Assembly: GCF_020715565.1 (NCBI RefSeq)
Contig: NZ_CP085839.1
Coordinates: 3,405,010-3,469,009, forward strand
Direction: 5' to 3'
Length of the DNA: 64,000 nucleotides
Origin: Nocardioides sp. Kera G14
GTDB taxonomy: Bacteria; Actinomycetota; Actinomycetes; Propionibacteriales; Nocardioidaceae
In this document: positions 17,684-26,959 of the stretch, piece after piece
Position numbering within the stretch: the first letter of the stretch is position 1
How the letters are laid out: each line of letters begins with the position of its first letter
Translations under genes and position numbers: made by a program
Notes under the pieces: model-generated
The model's input: the letters and a program-made list of their open reading frames with translations, nothing else
What the model was told of the DNA's origin: nothing
Databases searched by the model: none

Positions 17684-18755
17684 GCGCACGAGCCTCACTG
17701 CGTTCCGCTTCGCGAAGCCGGTCGCGGCCGTTGTCGTGATCGTCGTCATGGCCGCGATCCCGCTCTACTTCGACCAGTCCTGGACGATCATCGGGATCTT
17801 CTCGATGGCGGCGGCCGTCGCCGCGATCGGCCTCACCGTGCTGAGCGGGTCGGCCGGTCAGCTCTCATTGGCCCACGCCGCGTTCATGGCGGTCGGCGCC
17901 TACGCCTACGCCTTCCTTTCGGGCCCCACAGGCGGCAAGGGCTACACCGGCGTCGGCCTGTCGCCGCTGCTCGCCGCCGTACTCGCCGTGATTGTCGCGG
18001 GCCTCGCGGGCCTCGCATTCTCGCCGGTCGCCGCGCGACTGCGCGGCTTCTACCTCGGCGTGTGCACGATCGGCCTGGTGTTCCTCGCCCAGTGGGTCAT
18101 GCAGGACGCCACGAAGTTCACCGGCGGCGTCAACGGCCGCTCGGTCGAGCCGCTCACGGTCGGCGGCTTCGAGCTCAGCGGGTCGAACCCCCGCCACTCC
18201 CTTACCGTGCTCGGCGTGCCCTTCGGCGGCACCGAGCGGCTGTGGTACGTCTCGCTGCTGCTCCTCGTCCTCACCATCGTGGCCGCCGCCCGCATCCTGC
18301 GCTCGCGCCCCGGCCGCGCGCTCAAACTGGTGCGCGACAACGAGGCCGCAGCGGCCGCGATGGGCATCAGCGTCCAGCACGCCAAGGCCACCGCGTTCAT
18401 CCTGTCCTCGGCCTTCGCCGGCCTCGGTGGGGTCCTGTTCGCCCTCGCGTCGAACTTCATCGGCTCGGGCAACTTCGACCTCGTCGTCTCGATGTCCTAC
18501 CTCGCGATGGTGGTCATCGGTGGCCTGGGCTCGGTGGGCGGCGCGGTCTTCGGCGCCGCGTTCGTCACCTCACTGCCGTTGCTGCTCAACAAGTTCAGTG
18601 ACCAACTGCCGTTCCTCGCCTCGCCCGGCTCGAACGGCTACACCCCGGGCGTCGTCGCCCAGATCGTCTATGGCGTCGTCGTCGTGGCGGTCATCATCGG
18701 CCGCCCGGACGGCGTGGCCAGCTTCTTCCGTGCACGTTCCCGCGTCGCGGTCTAA
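17676..18755 (+). CDS. livM: Branched-chain-type ABC permease LivM
   Basis: A 359-residue permease with about nine or ten membrane segments. The typical LivM blocks are LSGSAGQLSLAHAAFMAVGAYAYA near residue 56 and the cytoplasmic coupling loop VRDNEAAAAAMGIS near 213. It starts with GTG overlapping livH. It is the partner of LivH in the aromatic-acid or amino-acid importer. The stop is followed by a 22-base gap with an AGAGG ribosome binding site for the binding protein. Confidence 0.93.
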   Translation: MSERTSLTAFRFAKPVAAVVVIVVMAAIPLYFDQSWTIIGIFSMAAAVAAIGLTVLSGSAGQLSLAHAAFMAVGAYAYAFLSGPTGGKGYTGVGLSPLLAAVLAVIVAGLAGLAFSPVAARLRGFYLGVCTIGLVFLAQWVMQDATKFTGGVNGRSVEPLTVGGFELSGSNPRHSLTVLGVPFGGTERLWYVSLLLLVLTIVAAARILRSRPGRALKLVRDNEAAAAAMGISVQHAKATAFILSSAFAGLGGVLFALASNFIGSGNFDLVVSMSYLAMVVIGGLGSVGGAVFGAAFVTSLPLLLNKFSDQLPFLASPGSNGYTPGVVAQIVYGVVVVAVIIGRPDGVASFFRARSRVAV

Positions 18756-18777
18756 TCCCCAACAAGAAGAGGTAGCA

Positions 18778-20040
18778 ATGAAGCACACCCTCCGAATCGC
18801 CGCAGCCTCGATGGCGGTCGTCGGCCTCGCGTCGCTCTCGGCGTGTGGCACCCGCGCGTCGGACTCGGACTCGGGCTCCGCGTCCGGCTCCGGCGCTGAC
18901 TCGGTCAAGACGGACTTCGGCGTCACGAAGGACACGATCACCCTCGGCGTGCTGAGCGACTTCAGCGTCGTCTACGGCCCACTGGCCAAGACGGTGTACG
19001 CCGGCAACCAGATCTGGGCCGACCAGGTCAACAAGTCAGGCGGGATCTGTGGGCGCCAGATCAAGCTCGTCGCCCAGGACCAGAAGATGGACACCCAGCT
19101 GGCCAACACCGAGTACGCCTCGATGAAGAGCAACGTTCTGGGCATCGTCCAGCTGCTCGGCTCGCCCGTCATCTCGTCGCTGCTGCCGCAGATCGAGGCC
19201 GACCACATGCCGGTGATGGCCAACGGCTGGAGCCGCGGTTATCTCGGCACGCCCGAGGTCGCCGTCGCGGGCACGCCCTACGACCTCGACGAGATCAACG
19301 GCCTGCAGTACCTCGTCGGCCAGGGCAAGCTCACGTCCGGCGACACGATCGGCCAGATCTACATGGCCGGCGACTTCGGCGAGAACGCCGCCGCCGGCGC
19401 AGAGTACGCCGCGAGCCAGCTCGGCCTGAAGTACGTCGGGAAGAAGGTCGCCTCGACGGCCACCGACATCAGCGCCGAGATGGCTGCCCTCAAGGCAGCC
19501 CACGTCAAGGCGATCCTCGTCTCCACCGGCCCCAAGCAGACCGCGATGGTGGCAACCCAGGCGCCGAGCCTCGGCCTCGGCGAGCTGCCGGTGCTGGTCA
19601 ACGCGCCGTCGTACGACCCGTCGCTCCTCTCCAGCCCGGCCGCCGACGAGGTCATGAAGAACCTCCTCGTCGTCACCTCACTGCGCCCGTTCGTGGGTGA
19701 CACCGACGTGCAGAAGACGGTCGACTCGGCCTTTGCGGGTGTCGCCGAGGGCAGCTCCCCGACCCAGCACGCCCTCATCGGCTACGCCAACGGTCAGGTC
19801 CTTGGCGAGGCGATCAAGGCCGCCTGCGCCGACGGCGACCTGACCCGCCAATCGGTCACCGAGCACCTGCGCAAGCTCAGCGGCGTCGACACGGAGGTCA
19901 CCCCCACGCTCGACCTCACCGACCCGAGCAAGCCGGCCTCCACGCAGAGCCTGATCCTCAAGCCCTCCAAGGAGGACGGCGGCCTTGAGCAGGTCAAGGA
20001 CTTCTTCGCCTCCGACCTCCAGCAGGGTTACAAGCCCTGA
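18778..20040 (+). CDS. livK: ABC transporter substrate-binding lipoprotein (LivK-like)
   Basis: A 420-residue type I periplasmic-binding-fold lipoprotein. The signal peptide ends in the lipobox LSAC, with lipidated Cys23, followed by a Ser/Gly/Asp-rich linker (24-45) and then the mature domain (ITLGVLSDFSVVYGP near 56). It should be anchored outside the membrane and deliver ligand to LivHM. Its ligand cannot be read from sequence. Position inside the mhp cluster favours a hydroxyphenylpropanoid or similar aromatic acid. The ATG at 18778 is preceded by AGAGG. It is the last gene of the operon, followed by a strong hairpin. Confidence 0.92.
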   Translation: MKHTLRIAAASMAVVGLASLSACGTRASDSDSGSASGSGADSVKTDFGVTKDTITLGVLSDFSVVYGPLAKTVYAGNQIWADQVNKSGGICGRQIKLVAQDQKMDTQLANTEYASMKSNVLGIVQLLGSPVISSLLPQIEADHMPVMANGWSRGYLGTPEVAVAGTPYDLDEINGLQYLVGQGKLTSGDTIGQIYMAGDFGENAAAGAEYAASQLGLKYVGKKVASTATDISAEMAALKAAHVKAILVSTGPKQTAMVATQAPSLGLGELPVLVNAPSYDPSLLSSPAADEVMKNLLVVTSLRPFVGDTDVQKTVDSAFAGVAEGSSPTQHALIGYANGQVLGEAIKAACADGDLTRQSVTEHLRKLSGVDTEVTPTLDLTDPSKPASTQSLILKPSKEDGGLEQVKDFFASDLQQGYKP

Positions 20041-20053
20041 TCCCTCCACGGCT

Positions 20054-20090
20054 GGTGGCCACGGCACGCGACGCGCGTGCCGTGGCCACC
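20054..20090 (+). terminator. Strong hairpin ending the liv operon
   Basis: A perfect 17-bp inverted repeat (20054-20070 and 20074-20090) with a three-base ACG loop, 14 bases after livK. The next gene is convergent, so it probably works in both directions. Only a short ATTT follows. Confidence 0.8.
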
Positions 20091-20149
20091 GTCATTTCCG
20101 GCCCGGCGGCGTCCGCTGCTGCTTGGCGCCCATGACGGTCGGGGCGTAG

Positions 20150-20914
20150 TCAGCGCCGTCGACGGCCCAGGGTGGAGGCAAGCGCCGTCGCCGCTGCCCG
20201 CACGGCCGTCTCATGCGCTTCGGGCCGGAACCGCCCGACCGGCCCCGTGACCGAGATCGCCGCCAGAGGAGTCCGCCCGTCGGTCTCGAAGACCGGGGCG
20301 GCGACGCAGAGCAGTCCGGGGGTGGATTCCTCGCGCTCGTAGGAGACGCCGGTCTCGACGATCCGGGTGAGCTGCCGACGGAGCACGCCCGGCGCGACGA
20401 TCGTGCGCGGCGTACGCCTCTCCAGGGGGCCGGCGAGCACGTCGGCCTGCAGCTCGGGGTCGGCGTGGGCGAGCAGCACCTTGCCGATCGCCGTGCAGTG
20501 CATGGGCATCCGACCACCGGTCCGTGAGGGCGTCTTCGCCTGACGGTGGCCGCCGATCTTGGCGACGTAGACGACCTCGGTGCCCTCCCGGATGCCGAGA
20601 TGGACGGTCTCGTGGGTGCGCTCGTAGAGGTCCTGGAGGAAGGGCATCGCCAGCTCGAGCAGCGTCCGCTCGGAGGAGGCCCGCAGGCCGAGCTCGAAGA
20701 GACCGCCCGAGAGCCGGTAACCGCGGTCGGTCCGGTCGAGCAGTCGGTGTTCGACGAGGTCACCGGCGACGCGGTGGACGGTGCCCTTGGGCAGGCCGGT
20801 GCGCCGGACGAGCTCGGCGAGCGGCAGCACCCGGTCATCGGCGGTGAAGGCGCGCAGGAGGGCGACCGCCTTGCCGAGCACCGTGTCCAGGGCGCCGGTC
20901 GAGTCCAGGGTCAC
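20150..20914 (-). CDS. IclR-family transcriptional regulator, divergent from mhpDFE
   Basis: A 254-residue full-length IclR regulator. The N-terminal winged helix (about 5-65, LAELVRRTGLPKGTVHR as the DNA-reading region) is followed by the effector-binding domain with the conserved TAIGKVLLAH segment near 140. I chose the GTG at 20914 because TACGCT lies seven bases upstream in the leaderless arrangement, and earlier in-frame starts fall inside mhpD. It is divergent from mhpD with 70 bases between, so it likely controls the lower pathway and itself. It is only distantly similar to the first IclR gene, so the two halves of the pathway may be controlled separately. Confidence 0.9.
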   Translation of the reverse strand: MTLDSTGALDTVLGKAVALLRAFTADDRVLPLAELVRRTGLPKGTVHRVAGDLVEHRLLDRTDRGYRLSGGLFELGLRASSERTLLELAMPFLQDLYERTHETVHLGIREGTEVVYVAKIGGHRQAKTPSRTGGRMPMHCTAIGKVLLAHADPELQADVLAGPLERRTPRTIVAPGVLRRQLTRIVETGVSYEREESTPGLLCVAAPVFETDGRTPLAAISVTGPVGRFRPEAHETAVRAAATALASTLGRRRR

Positions 20915-20984
20915 GAGAAACAGCGTACCGCTCAGTGGAACGCTCGCGTGGCCCACGCCACAGAGCGAGGCGCACAGTGGTGCC
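20915..20984. promoter_or_regulatory. Divergent promoter region iclR2/mhpD
   Basis: On the minus strand TACGCT (20922-20927) lies seven bases before the GTG of iclR2. On the plus strand CACAGT lies six bases before the mhpD ATG, a weaker -10 match. CAGTGG occurs twice (near 20934 and 20976), and the centre holds the palindromic string GTGGCCCAC, a plausible IclR site. No Shine-Dalgarno sequence precedes mhpD. Confidence 0.45.
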
Positions 20985-21803
20985 ATGACCAACGACACCG
21001 CGACCACTGCGACCGGCGTCAGCGCCGACGTCATCGCCACGGCCGCTGAGCGACTCCGCACCGCTGCCGAGACCGGCGTGGCCACCGGCCCCGTGCGCGA
21101 CCTGATCGGCCGTGACGACATCCAGGCGGCGTACGCCGTCCAGAACCTCAACCTCGAGCTCGCGGTCGCCACCGGCCGGGTGGTGGTCGGTCGCAAGATC
21201 GGCCTCACCTCCGAGGCGGTGCAGAAGCAGATCGGCGTCGACACCCCCGACTTCGGCTGGCTCACCGACGACATGGCCTTCACCGACGGCGACACCATCC
21301 CGTTCGCCAAGGTGCTCCAGCCCAAGGCCGAGGCCGAGGTCGCGTTCGTGCTGAGGGCCGACCTCGCCGACGGCGAGCTGGACTACGACCAGGTGAAGGG
21401 CGCGATCGACTACGGCGTGGCCGCCATCGAGGTCTGCGGCAGCCGCGTCGCCGACTGGGACATCAGCTTCGGCGACACCGTCGCCGACAACGCCTCATCC
21501 GGCGTCTACGTCCTCGGCACCGAGCGGAAGACGCTCGAGGAGTTCACCCCCGTCGACGTCTCCATGTCCATGGAGATCGACGGAGTCCAGGTCTCGACCG
21601 GCAGCGGCGCTGCCTGCCTCGGCGACCCGGTCAACGCGGTCGCCTGGCTCGCCCGCTACGCCCGCGACTTCGGCGAGCCGCTCCGGGCAGGGCAGGTGCT
21701 CCTCTCCGGCGCCCTCGGTCCGATGGCCCCCATCACCCCCGGCGCCCGCGTGGACGTCACCATCTCCGGCCTGGGCACCGTCTCGGCCGTCTTCAGCGAA
21801 TAA
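20985..21803 (+). CDS. mhpD: 2-hydroxypenta-2,4-dienoate hydratase
   Basis: A 272-residue member of the 2-keto-4-pentenoate hydratase/fumarylacetoacetase-like family. It adds water to the dienoate released by MhpC, giving 4-hydroxy-2-oxovalerate. Family features are the VVGRKIGLTSEAVQKQ block near residue 67, the metal-binding Glu-rich PKAEAEVAFVL stretch near 112 and the C-terminal GALGPMAPITPGA turn. It is first gene of mhpD-mhpF-mhpE, an order and strand separate from mhpCAB. A slightly longer N-terminus (about 25 residues before the first conserved helix) is normal in actinobacteria. Confidence 0.95.
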   Translation: MTNDTATTATGVSADVIATAAERLRTAAETGVATGPVRDLIGRDDIQAAYAVQNLNLELAVATGRVVVGRKIGLTSEAVQKQIGVDTPDFGWLTDDMAFTDGDTIPFAKVLQPKAEAEVAFVLRADLADGELDYDQVKGAIDYGVAAIEVCGSRVADWDISFGDTVADNASSGVYVLGTERKTLEEFTPVDVSMSMEIDGVQVSTGSGAACLGDPVNAVAWLARYARDFGEPLRAGQVLLSGALGPMAPITPGARVDVTISGLGTVSAVFSE

Positions 21804-21821
21804 CGCAGGTAAGGAAACCCC

Positions 21822-22796
21822 ATGACTGACAGTGGAAAGACCAAGGTCGCCATCATCGGGTCGGGCAACATCGGCACCGACCTGATGATCAAGGTGATGC
21901 GCACCAGCCAGAACCTCGAGATGGGAGCCATGGTCGGCATCGACCCCGAGTCCGACGGCCTCGCCCGCGCCGCCCGCTTCGGCTTCGCGACGACCCACGA
22001 GGGCGTCGACGGCCTGATCAACCTCCCGAACTTCGACGAGATCGAGATCGTCTTCGACGCCACCAGCGCCGGCGCACACAAGGCCAACGCCGCCAAGCTC
22101 CAGCCGCTCGGCAAGATCATGATCGACCTGACGCCTGCGGCCATCGGCCCGTACGTCATCCCGGCGGTCAACATCGACGACCACCTGGATGCGCAGAACG
22201 TCAACATGGTCACGTGCGGCGGCCAGGCCACCATCCCGATCGTCGCCGCGATCAGCCGTGTCGTCCCGGTCGAGTACGCCGAGATCGTCGCCTCCATCGC
22301 CTCGAAGTCCGCCGGCCCCGGCACCCGCGCCAACATCGACGAGTTCACCGAGACCACGAGCTCGGCCATCGTCGAGGTCGGCGGCGCCAAGCGCGGCAAG
22401 GCGATCATCATCCTCAACCCGGCCGAGCCGCCGCTGATCATGCGCGACACCGTCTTCGCGCTGGTCACCGCGCCTGACGAGGACACGCAGGCCCAGATCC
22501 GTGCGAGCGTCGACAAGATGGTCGCCGACGTGTCGGCGTACGTCCCCGGCTACCGGCTCAAGCAGCAGGTCCAGATCTTCCCGATCCCGGAGGACCAGCC
22601 GGTTGAAACTCTTCTGGCCGACGGCTCTGCGTCGTCCGGGCGCCCCACCCACCAGGTGTCGGTCTTCCTCGAGGTCGAGGGCGCCGCGCACTACCTCCCG
22701 GCGTACGCCGGCAACCTCGACATCATGACCTCGGCCGGCCTGCAGGTCGCCGAGCGCATCGCAGCAAAGAACGCAACCGAGAAGGCAGGCCTCTGA
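21822..22796 (+). CDS. mhpF: Acetaldehyde dehydrogenase (acetylating)
   Basis: A 324-residue DmpF/MhpF-type enzyme that turns acetaldehyde, NAD+ and CoA into acetyl-CoA. The Rossmann GSGNIG is at residues 13-18 and the catalytic cysteine is Cys132 in [13 protein letters not shown] precedes the ATG. It should form a channelling complex with the aldolase MhpE, whose ATG overlaps its stop by one base (TGATG). Confidence 0.97.
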   Translation: MTDSGKTKVAIIGSGNIGTDLMIKVMRTSQNLEMGAMVGIDPESDGLARAARFGFATTHEGVDGLINLPNFDEIEIVFDATSAGAHKANAAKLQPLGKIMIDLTPAAIGPYVIPAVNIDDHLDAQNVNMVTCGGQATIPIVAAISRVVPVEYAEIVASIASKSAGPGTRANIDEFTETTSSAIVEVGGAKRGKAIIILNPAEPPLIMRDTVFALVTAPDEDTQAQIRASVDKMVADVSAYVPGYRLKQQVQIFPIPEDQPVETLLADGSASSGRPTHQVSVFLEVEGAAHYLPAYAGNLDIMTSAGLQVAERIAAKNATEKAGL

Positions 22797-23830
22797 TGTC
22801 CACCCCGATCTTCGTCCAGGACGTCACCCTCCGCGACGGCATGCACGCCGTCCGTCACCGCATCACGCCCGGGGACGTGAAGCGCATCGTCGCCGCCCTC
22901 GACGACGCCGGTGTCGACGCGATCGAGGTCGCGCACGGTGACGGCCTCGCCGGCGGCTCGGTCAACTACGGCCCCGGCTCCAACACCGACTGGGAGTGGA
23001 TCGAGGCGGCGGCGAGCGTCATCAAGACCGCACGCCTCACCACGCTCCTCCTTCCCGGTGTCGGCACCATCCACGAGCTCAAGCATGCCTACGACCTCGG
23101 CGTCCGCAGCGTCCGCATCGCGACGCACTGCACCGAGGCCGACGTGTCGGCGCAGCACATCCAGGCCGCGCGGGAGCTCGGCATGGACGTCTCCGGCTTC
23201 CTGATGCTCAGCCACATGAACGAGCCCGAGAAGCTCGCGCAGCAGGCGAAGCTGATGGAGTCCTACGGCGCCCACTGTGTCTACGTCACCGACTCCGGCG
23301 GCCGCCTCACGATGAACGACGTCGCCGCCCGCGTGCGGGCCTACCGCGAGGTCCTCGACCCGCAGACCGAGATCGGCATCCACGCCCACGAGAACCTCTC
23401 GCTCTCGGTGGCCAACTCCGTCGTCGCCGTCGAGAACGGCGTCTACCGTGTCGACGCCTCGCTCGCGGGTCACGGTGCCGGTGCGGGCAACTGCCCGATC
23501 GAGCCGTTCATCGCCGTCGCCAACCTCAGCGACTTCAAGCACGGCTGCGACCTCTTCAAGCTGCAGGACGCCGCCGACGACATCGTCCGCCCGCTCCAGG
23601 ACCGTCCCGTCCGGGTCGACCGCGAAACCCTCACGCTCGGCTACGGCGGTGTCTACTCGAGCTTCCTGCGTCACGCCGAGCGTGCCTCGGAGCAGTACGG
23701 CGTCGACGTACGCGACATCCTCATGGAGTGTGGCCGTCGCCGCCTCGTCGGTGGCCAGGAGGACATGATCATCGACATCGCCCTCAACATCATCGCCGAG
23801 CGCGAGGCCTCCGAGCCCCAGCCGGCCTGA
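22796..23830 (+). CDS. mhpE: 4-hydroxy-2-oxovalerate aldolase
   Basis: A 344-residue DmpG/MhpE-type class II aldolase that splits 4-hydroxy-2-oxovalerate into pyruvate and acetaldehyde with a divalent metal. The N-terminal [11 protein letters not shown] block carries Arg13, Asp14 and His17, matching the active-site residues of DmpG. The metal-binding GIHAHENLS lies near residue 196. The C-terminal helical part (after about 280) is the surface that docks MhpF. It is the last gene of the mhpDFE operon, followed by a strong hairpin. Confidence 0.97.
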   Translation: MSTPIFVQDVTLRDGMHAVRHRITPGDVKRIVAALDDAGVDAIEVAHGDGLAGGSVNYGPGSNTDWEWIEAAASVIKTARLTTLLLPGVGTIHELKHAYDLGVRSVRIATHCTEADVSAQHIQAARELGMDVSGFLMLSHMNEPEKLAQQAKLMESYGAHCVYVTDSGGRLTMNDVAARVRAYREVLDPQTEIGIHAHENLSLSVANSVVAVENGVYRVDASLAGHGAGAGNCPIEPFIAVANLSDFKHGCDLFKLQDAADDIVRPLQDRPVRVDRETLTLGYGGVYSSFLRHAERASEQYGVDVRDILMECGRRRLVGGQEDMIIDIALNIIAEREASEPQPA

Positions 23831-23850
23831 ACACTCCGCGTAACGCGGTC

Positions 23851-23883
23851 CACGGGCGCAACCCCATTAGGGTTGCGCCCGTG
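23851..23883 (+). terminator. Hairpin after mhpE, overlapping the next promoter
   Basis: A 14-bp perfect inverted repeat (23851-23864 and 23870-23883) with a CATTA loop, 20 bases after mhpE. The TAGGGT -10 hexamer of the next gene is inside its loop and right arm, and the next gene's GTG is the last three bases of the right arm. Confidence 0.75.
23868..23873 (+). promoter_or_regulatory. -10 hexamer TAGGGT of yihY-like gene (leaderless)
   Basis: TAGGGT ends seven bases before the GTG at 23881. The arrangement is the same as at 33372, 50335 and 44313 in this window and supports a leaderless transcript. Confidence 0.6.
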
Positions 23884-25044
23884 GGCGTCGTGGGGTCACT
23901 CGATCGGGGGCAGAGGCGGTTCCCGCCCGTGGGCTTTCCGCTCGGCGTGATCTACAAGTTCTTCGACGACCAGGGCAACTACCTCGCGGCGGTCGTCACC
24001 TACTACGCCTTCATCGCGATCTTCCCGCTGATGCTGCTCGGCACCTCGATCCTCGGCTTCTTCCTGCAGGGCAACCCTGAGCTGCAGAAGGAGCTGCTCA
24101 ATTCGGCGCTCTCGCAGTTCCCGATCATCGGCGACCAGCTCGGCCGGCCCGAGTCGATCCAGGGCTCCACGGGCGGTGTGGTCGCGGGTTCGCTCGCCGC
24201 GGTCTACGGCGCGATGGGCCTGGGTCAGGCCATCCAGAACACGCTCAACACGGCGTGGTCGGTGCCCCGTAACAGCCGACCGAACCCCTTCCTCCTCCGA
24301 CTGCGGAGCCTGATCTTCCTGGCGACCGCGGGCCTCGCCGTCGTGGCGATCTCGGTGTTCTCGACGATCGGCGCCAACACCCAGGTCTTCGGTGACCAGA
24401 TCGACAGCGGACTGCGCTGGCTGATCGTCATCGCCACGACGCTGCTGGTCGGCACGATGCTGACGATCCTCTTCCGCCTCGGCACCGCCCGCGACCACCC
24501 GCTCCGCAGCGCCGCGCCCGGTGCCTTCACCATGGCTGTGCTCTGGCAGATGCTGCAGTGGGGCGGCGCCTTCTACGTCAACAACGTCATCAAGAGCGCC
24601 TCGGGCATGAACCAGACGTTCGCGACGGTTCTCGGGCTGATCGGCTTCATCTACATCGCGGCCGTCATGGGCGTGCTGTCGATCGAGGTCAACGTCGTGA
24701 TCGTCCGGCACCTGTGGCCGCGCGCGCTGCTGACGCCCTTCACCGACGCGGTGGACCTCACCGATGCCGACCGACGGGCCTACGCGTCGTACGCCCTGAT
24801 GAACCGGCACAAGGGATTCCAGACCGTCGCGGTGAGCTTCGACGGCCGCGACGGCGACACCCACGAGATCGTGATGGACCCAAGTTGGGCGCGGAAGCCC
24901 GGTCGTCGCCGTCGGGCCGAGCGCGCCGACCCGTTCATCGTCGGTCCCGAGGGCACCCGCGCACTCCCGCGGCTCCGGCCACCGAGCTCGCCGCCTCCGG
25001 TCGGGCCGCACGAGCAGCCGCAGGTCGACGACGACGAGTTCTGA
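23881..25044 (+). CDS. YihY/BrkB-family integral membrane protein
   Basis: A 387-residue inner-membrane protein with about six helices in residues 25-290 (VTYYAFIAIFPLMLLGTSIL is the first), the YihY/UPF0761 pattern. A hydrophilic, Arg/Pro-rich cytoplasmic tail of about 90 residues follows. The family was once thought to be RNase BN but its true role is unknown. I chose GTG 23881 because TAGGGT lies seven bases upstream and the resulting MGVVGSLDRG N-terminus matches the length usual before the conserved GFPLGVIYKFF segment. GTG 23890 is an alternative. Confidence 0.88.
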   Translation: MGVVGSLDRGQRRFPPVGFPLGVIYKFFDDQGNYLAAVVTYYAFIAIFPLMLLGTSILGFFLQGNPELQKELLNSALSQFPIIGDQLGRPESIQGSTGGVVAGSLAAVYGAMGLGQAIQNTLNTAWSVPRNSRPNPFLLRLRSLIFLATAGLAVVAISVFSTIGANTQVFGDQIDSGLRWLIVIATTLLVGTMLTILFRLGTARDHPLRSAAPGAFTMAVLWQMLQWGGAFYVNNVIKSASGMNQTFATVLGLIGFIYIAAVMGVLSIEVNVVIVRHLWPRALLTPFTDAVDLTDADRRAYASYALMNRHKGFQTVAVSFDGRDGDTHEIVMDPSWARKPGRRRRAERADPFIVGPEGTRALPRLRPPSSPPPVGPHEQPQVDDDEF

Positions 25045-25060
25045 GGCGCGTCAGGCGGGT

Positions 25061-26344
25061 TCAGGCGGCGAGGGTGAGGTCGGTGTCGTAGGCCACGACG
25101 AGGTGGTGGCGTGGTCGTACGTCGGGCTCTGGCTGTGTTCGCAGGGGCGGTGGGTCACTGTGCTGGTTGCCGATGACCTGTTTGGCCCAGTTGCATTGGC
25201 GGCAGTAGCCCTGGGCATTGGCTGCTGAGGTCTGACCGCCTGAGGCCCAGTCGGTGATGTGGTCGATGTGGCCGATCCTTGCGCCGCAGCCGGGTGTGCG
25301 GCAGAGCTGGTCGCGGAGTCGGATGAACTGGGCCAGGGCTTGGGGGAAGAGACGCGTCTTGGACTCCATCCCGACGAGCTCACCGGTCTCGGGGGCGGTG
25401 AAGAGGCGACGGAGCTCGACCTTCTGCACATCGAGGACCGCGGTCTGGATCAGTCGCTTCGCCAGCGCGGTGGGGATCGGCTCGTGTCCGGCGAGCAGGG
25501 CGGGCTGGGTGTGGTCGTTGTCGAGGAGGGCTTCGGCGGTCATGAGGAGGTTGATCGTGACGGGGTGGGCCGGCTGCTCGAGGGCGACCGTCTCCGCTCC
25601 GCTGCCGGCGCCGGTGAGGCGGGCGACGAGGGTGTCGACCATGACCTGGCTCCGGGTGGCGTCGACCCCGAGCGCGATCGCGGTGTCCGCAGCAGCACCA
25701 AGACTGTCCTTGACAGCCGCGAGCTGCTCGATGGGCATGAGTGCTTTGAGCCACCCCATCCCGTCGCCCCGGTCGGTGGGGATGGCGGTGATGTGTCGGT
25801 TCTCGACAGCCTTGTCCCGTCGACGCACGACGGCCTCCTCGTCGAGGGCGAGCGCGATGGTCTGGGCGCGGTGGGCGATCTTCCGGGTGCCCAGCTCCTT
25901 CAACCCCGGTGTGGCGGCGAACCGTTGGTCGAACGCCGAGACGTCGTGGCCTTCGAGGATCGCAGCCTCGTGGGCGACCACGAGGGCTTGGTGCTCGGAG
26001 AAATCCCCGGCACAGAACGACTGAAAGGTCTGTGGCAGGGACCGGAGTTGCTTCGCCAGGGCGACGACAGTGCGGCCGCGGGCCGGGGAGATCCGACGGG
26101 ACCGAGCCACCAGCTCAGCGACACCTTTGCCCTGCCGTGAGGCCGGGACACCCTGCACGGCGGCCCGCTCACGCAGGAGGCGGTCGACCTGGAGGGCGAG
26201 GCGGGCCTGTCGGGCTTCGATCTGGTGCTTCAACGTTTCAAGCTCACCGAGCTCGGCGCAGATGCTGTCCAGGTCGCCGTCGATCGGGCCGGCGATGGAC
26301 ATCACGAAGCCGCGGATGTCGTCCGTGGTGGGGGTGTCTGCCAT
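25061..26344 (-). CDS. DUF222/HNH endonuclease-domain protein, 13E12-type repeat copy A
   Basis: A 427-residue protein with an N-terminal DUF222 helical region (about 25-300) and a C-terminal HNH nuclease domain: CRTPGCGARIGHIDHI near 352 and CRQCNWAKQ near 383 give the zinc-type cysteines and the His/Asn residues. It is the same family as the REP13E12 proteins of mycobacteria, which occur as repeated, scattered copies. A paralogue with about four of five residues identical lies at 60272-61552 in the opposite orientation. The conservation extends into the promoter and 5' untranslated region. GGGAGAAG precedes the ATG. The role is unknown; a homing or mobile behaviour is suspected for the family. 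Confidence 0.88.
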   Translation of the reverse strand: MADTPTTDDIRGFVMSIAGPIDGDLDSICAELGELETLKHQIEARQARLALQVDRLLRERAAVQGVPASRQGKGVAELVARSRRISPARGRTVVALAKQLRSLPQTFQSFCAGDFSEHQALVVAHEAAILEGHDVSAFDQRFAATPGLKELGTRKIAHRAQTIALALDEEAVVRRRDKAVENRHITAIPTDRGDGMGWLKALMPIEQLAAVKDSLGAAADTAIALGVDATRSQVMVDTLVARLTGAGSGAETVALEQPAHPVTINLLMTAEALLDNDHTQPALLAGHEPIPTALAKRLIQTAVLDVQKVELRRLFTAPETGELVGMESKTRLFPQALAQFIRLRDQLCRTPGCGARIGHIDHITDWASGGQTSAANAQGYCRQCNWAKQVIGNQHSDPPPLRTQPEPDVRPRHHLVVAYDTDLTLAA

Positions 26345-26385
26345 CGCTTCTCCCGAGGTCGGCGTGGTTGCTAGTGATTTCGCCG

Positions 26386-26414
26386 ATCCTATCAGCAAGA
26401 CCAAGAAGGCGCAA
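26386..26414 (-). promoter_or_regulatory. Promoter of DUF222/HNH copy A
   Basis: On the minus strand: -35 TTGCGC (26409-26414), 17 bases, -10 TAGGAT (26386-26391), then a roughly 40-base leader containing TCGGCG and CGCCGA arms and a GGGAGAAG ribosome binding site. The same elements, spacing and leader are found before copy B at 60202-60271. Confidence 0.7.
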
Positions 26415-26959
26415 GTACCCGATCGCCCCAGTCGTGAAAGAAGCTGCTGGGCGCATCTCCGGGCAGCCATCTGCGGAGCCCAGCGCGTCTGAGGCAGCAT
26501 GACCACCATGGCCGGGGCCGCGCAGGGCGCTGGACGCGAGGGGAGCGTCGACTTCGACGCCAGGAGTGGGCGCTCGTGGAGCGGGCAGAGTCCGAATCCG
26601 ACGGGAGCGACAACTCCTTCACGACCACGCTGCCGGCCAGCGACGTTCCCATGCTCGTGGGCTGGTCGGCGACCGCCACACCACGAGCATCGCCGTGGCG
26701 ACAACAGAAGGCCCGCTCGGCAGTGACTTCGAGAACGGCACCGAAGGCGCACAGTCGAACTTCGCCGGGTGGTCATGCCGCACGACGCTCCTGAGACCGT
26801 GACCGTCATGGCGAAGGGCAAAGGTAGCCGTGTCACGATCTTGACCTACCGTCTCGACCGGTGACCGACGCCTCACCACATCGACCCCTCCCGGGAGGTA
26901 GAGTTGATCGCTCGTCGGTGACCCTTCCGGCGTGAGGATGTGGGGACGAGAGAGCCGTC
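26415..26959. other. 545-base gap with no supportable gene
   Basis: Between the copy A promoter and helD. Short frames on both strands here are Arg/Pro/Ser-rich and show no motif, sensible start or ribosome binding site. A TAGAGT hexamer at 26899-26904 could be the helD -10. The stretch may be the remnant of whatever was displaced when copy A arrived, but nothing recognisable is left. Confidence 0.5.

Noticed and set aside
26392..26802. Short frames between DUF222/HNH copy A and helD (75-95 codons on both strands)
   Set aside because: No start-site signal, Arg/Ser/Pro-rich translations, and several mutually overlapping frames of similar quality; nothing favours any of them.
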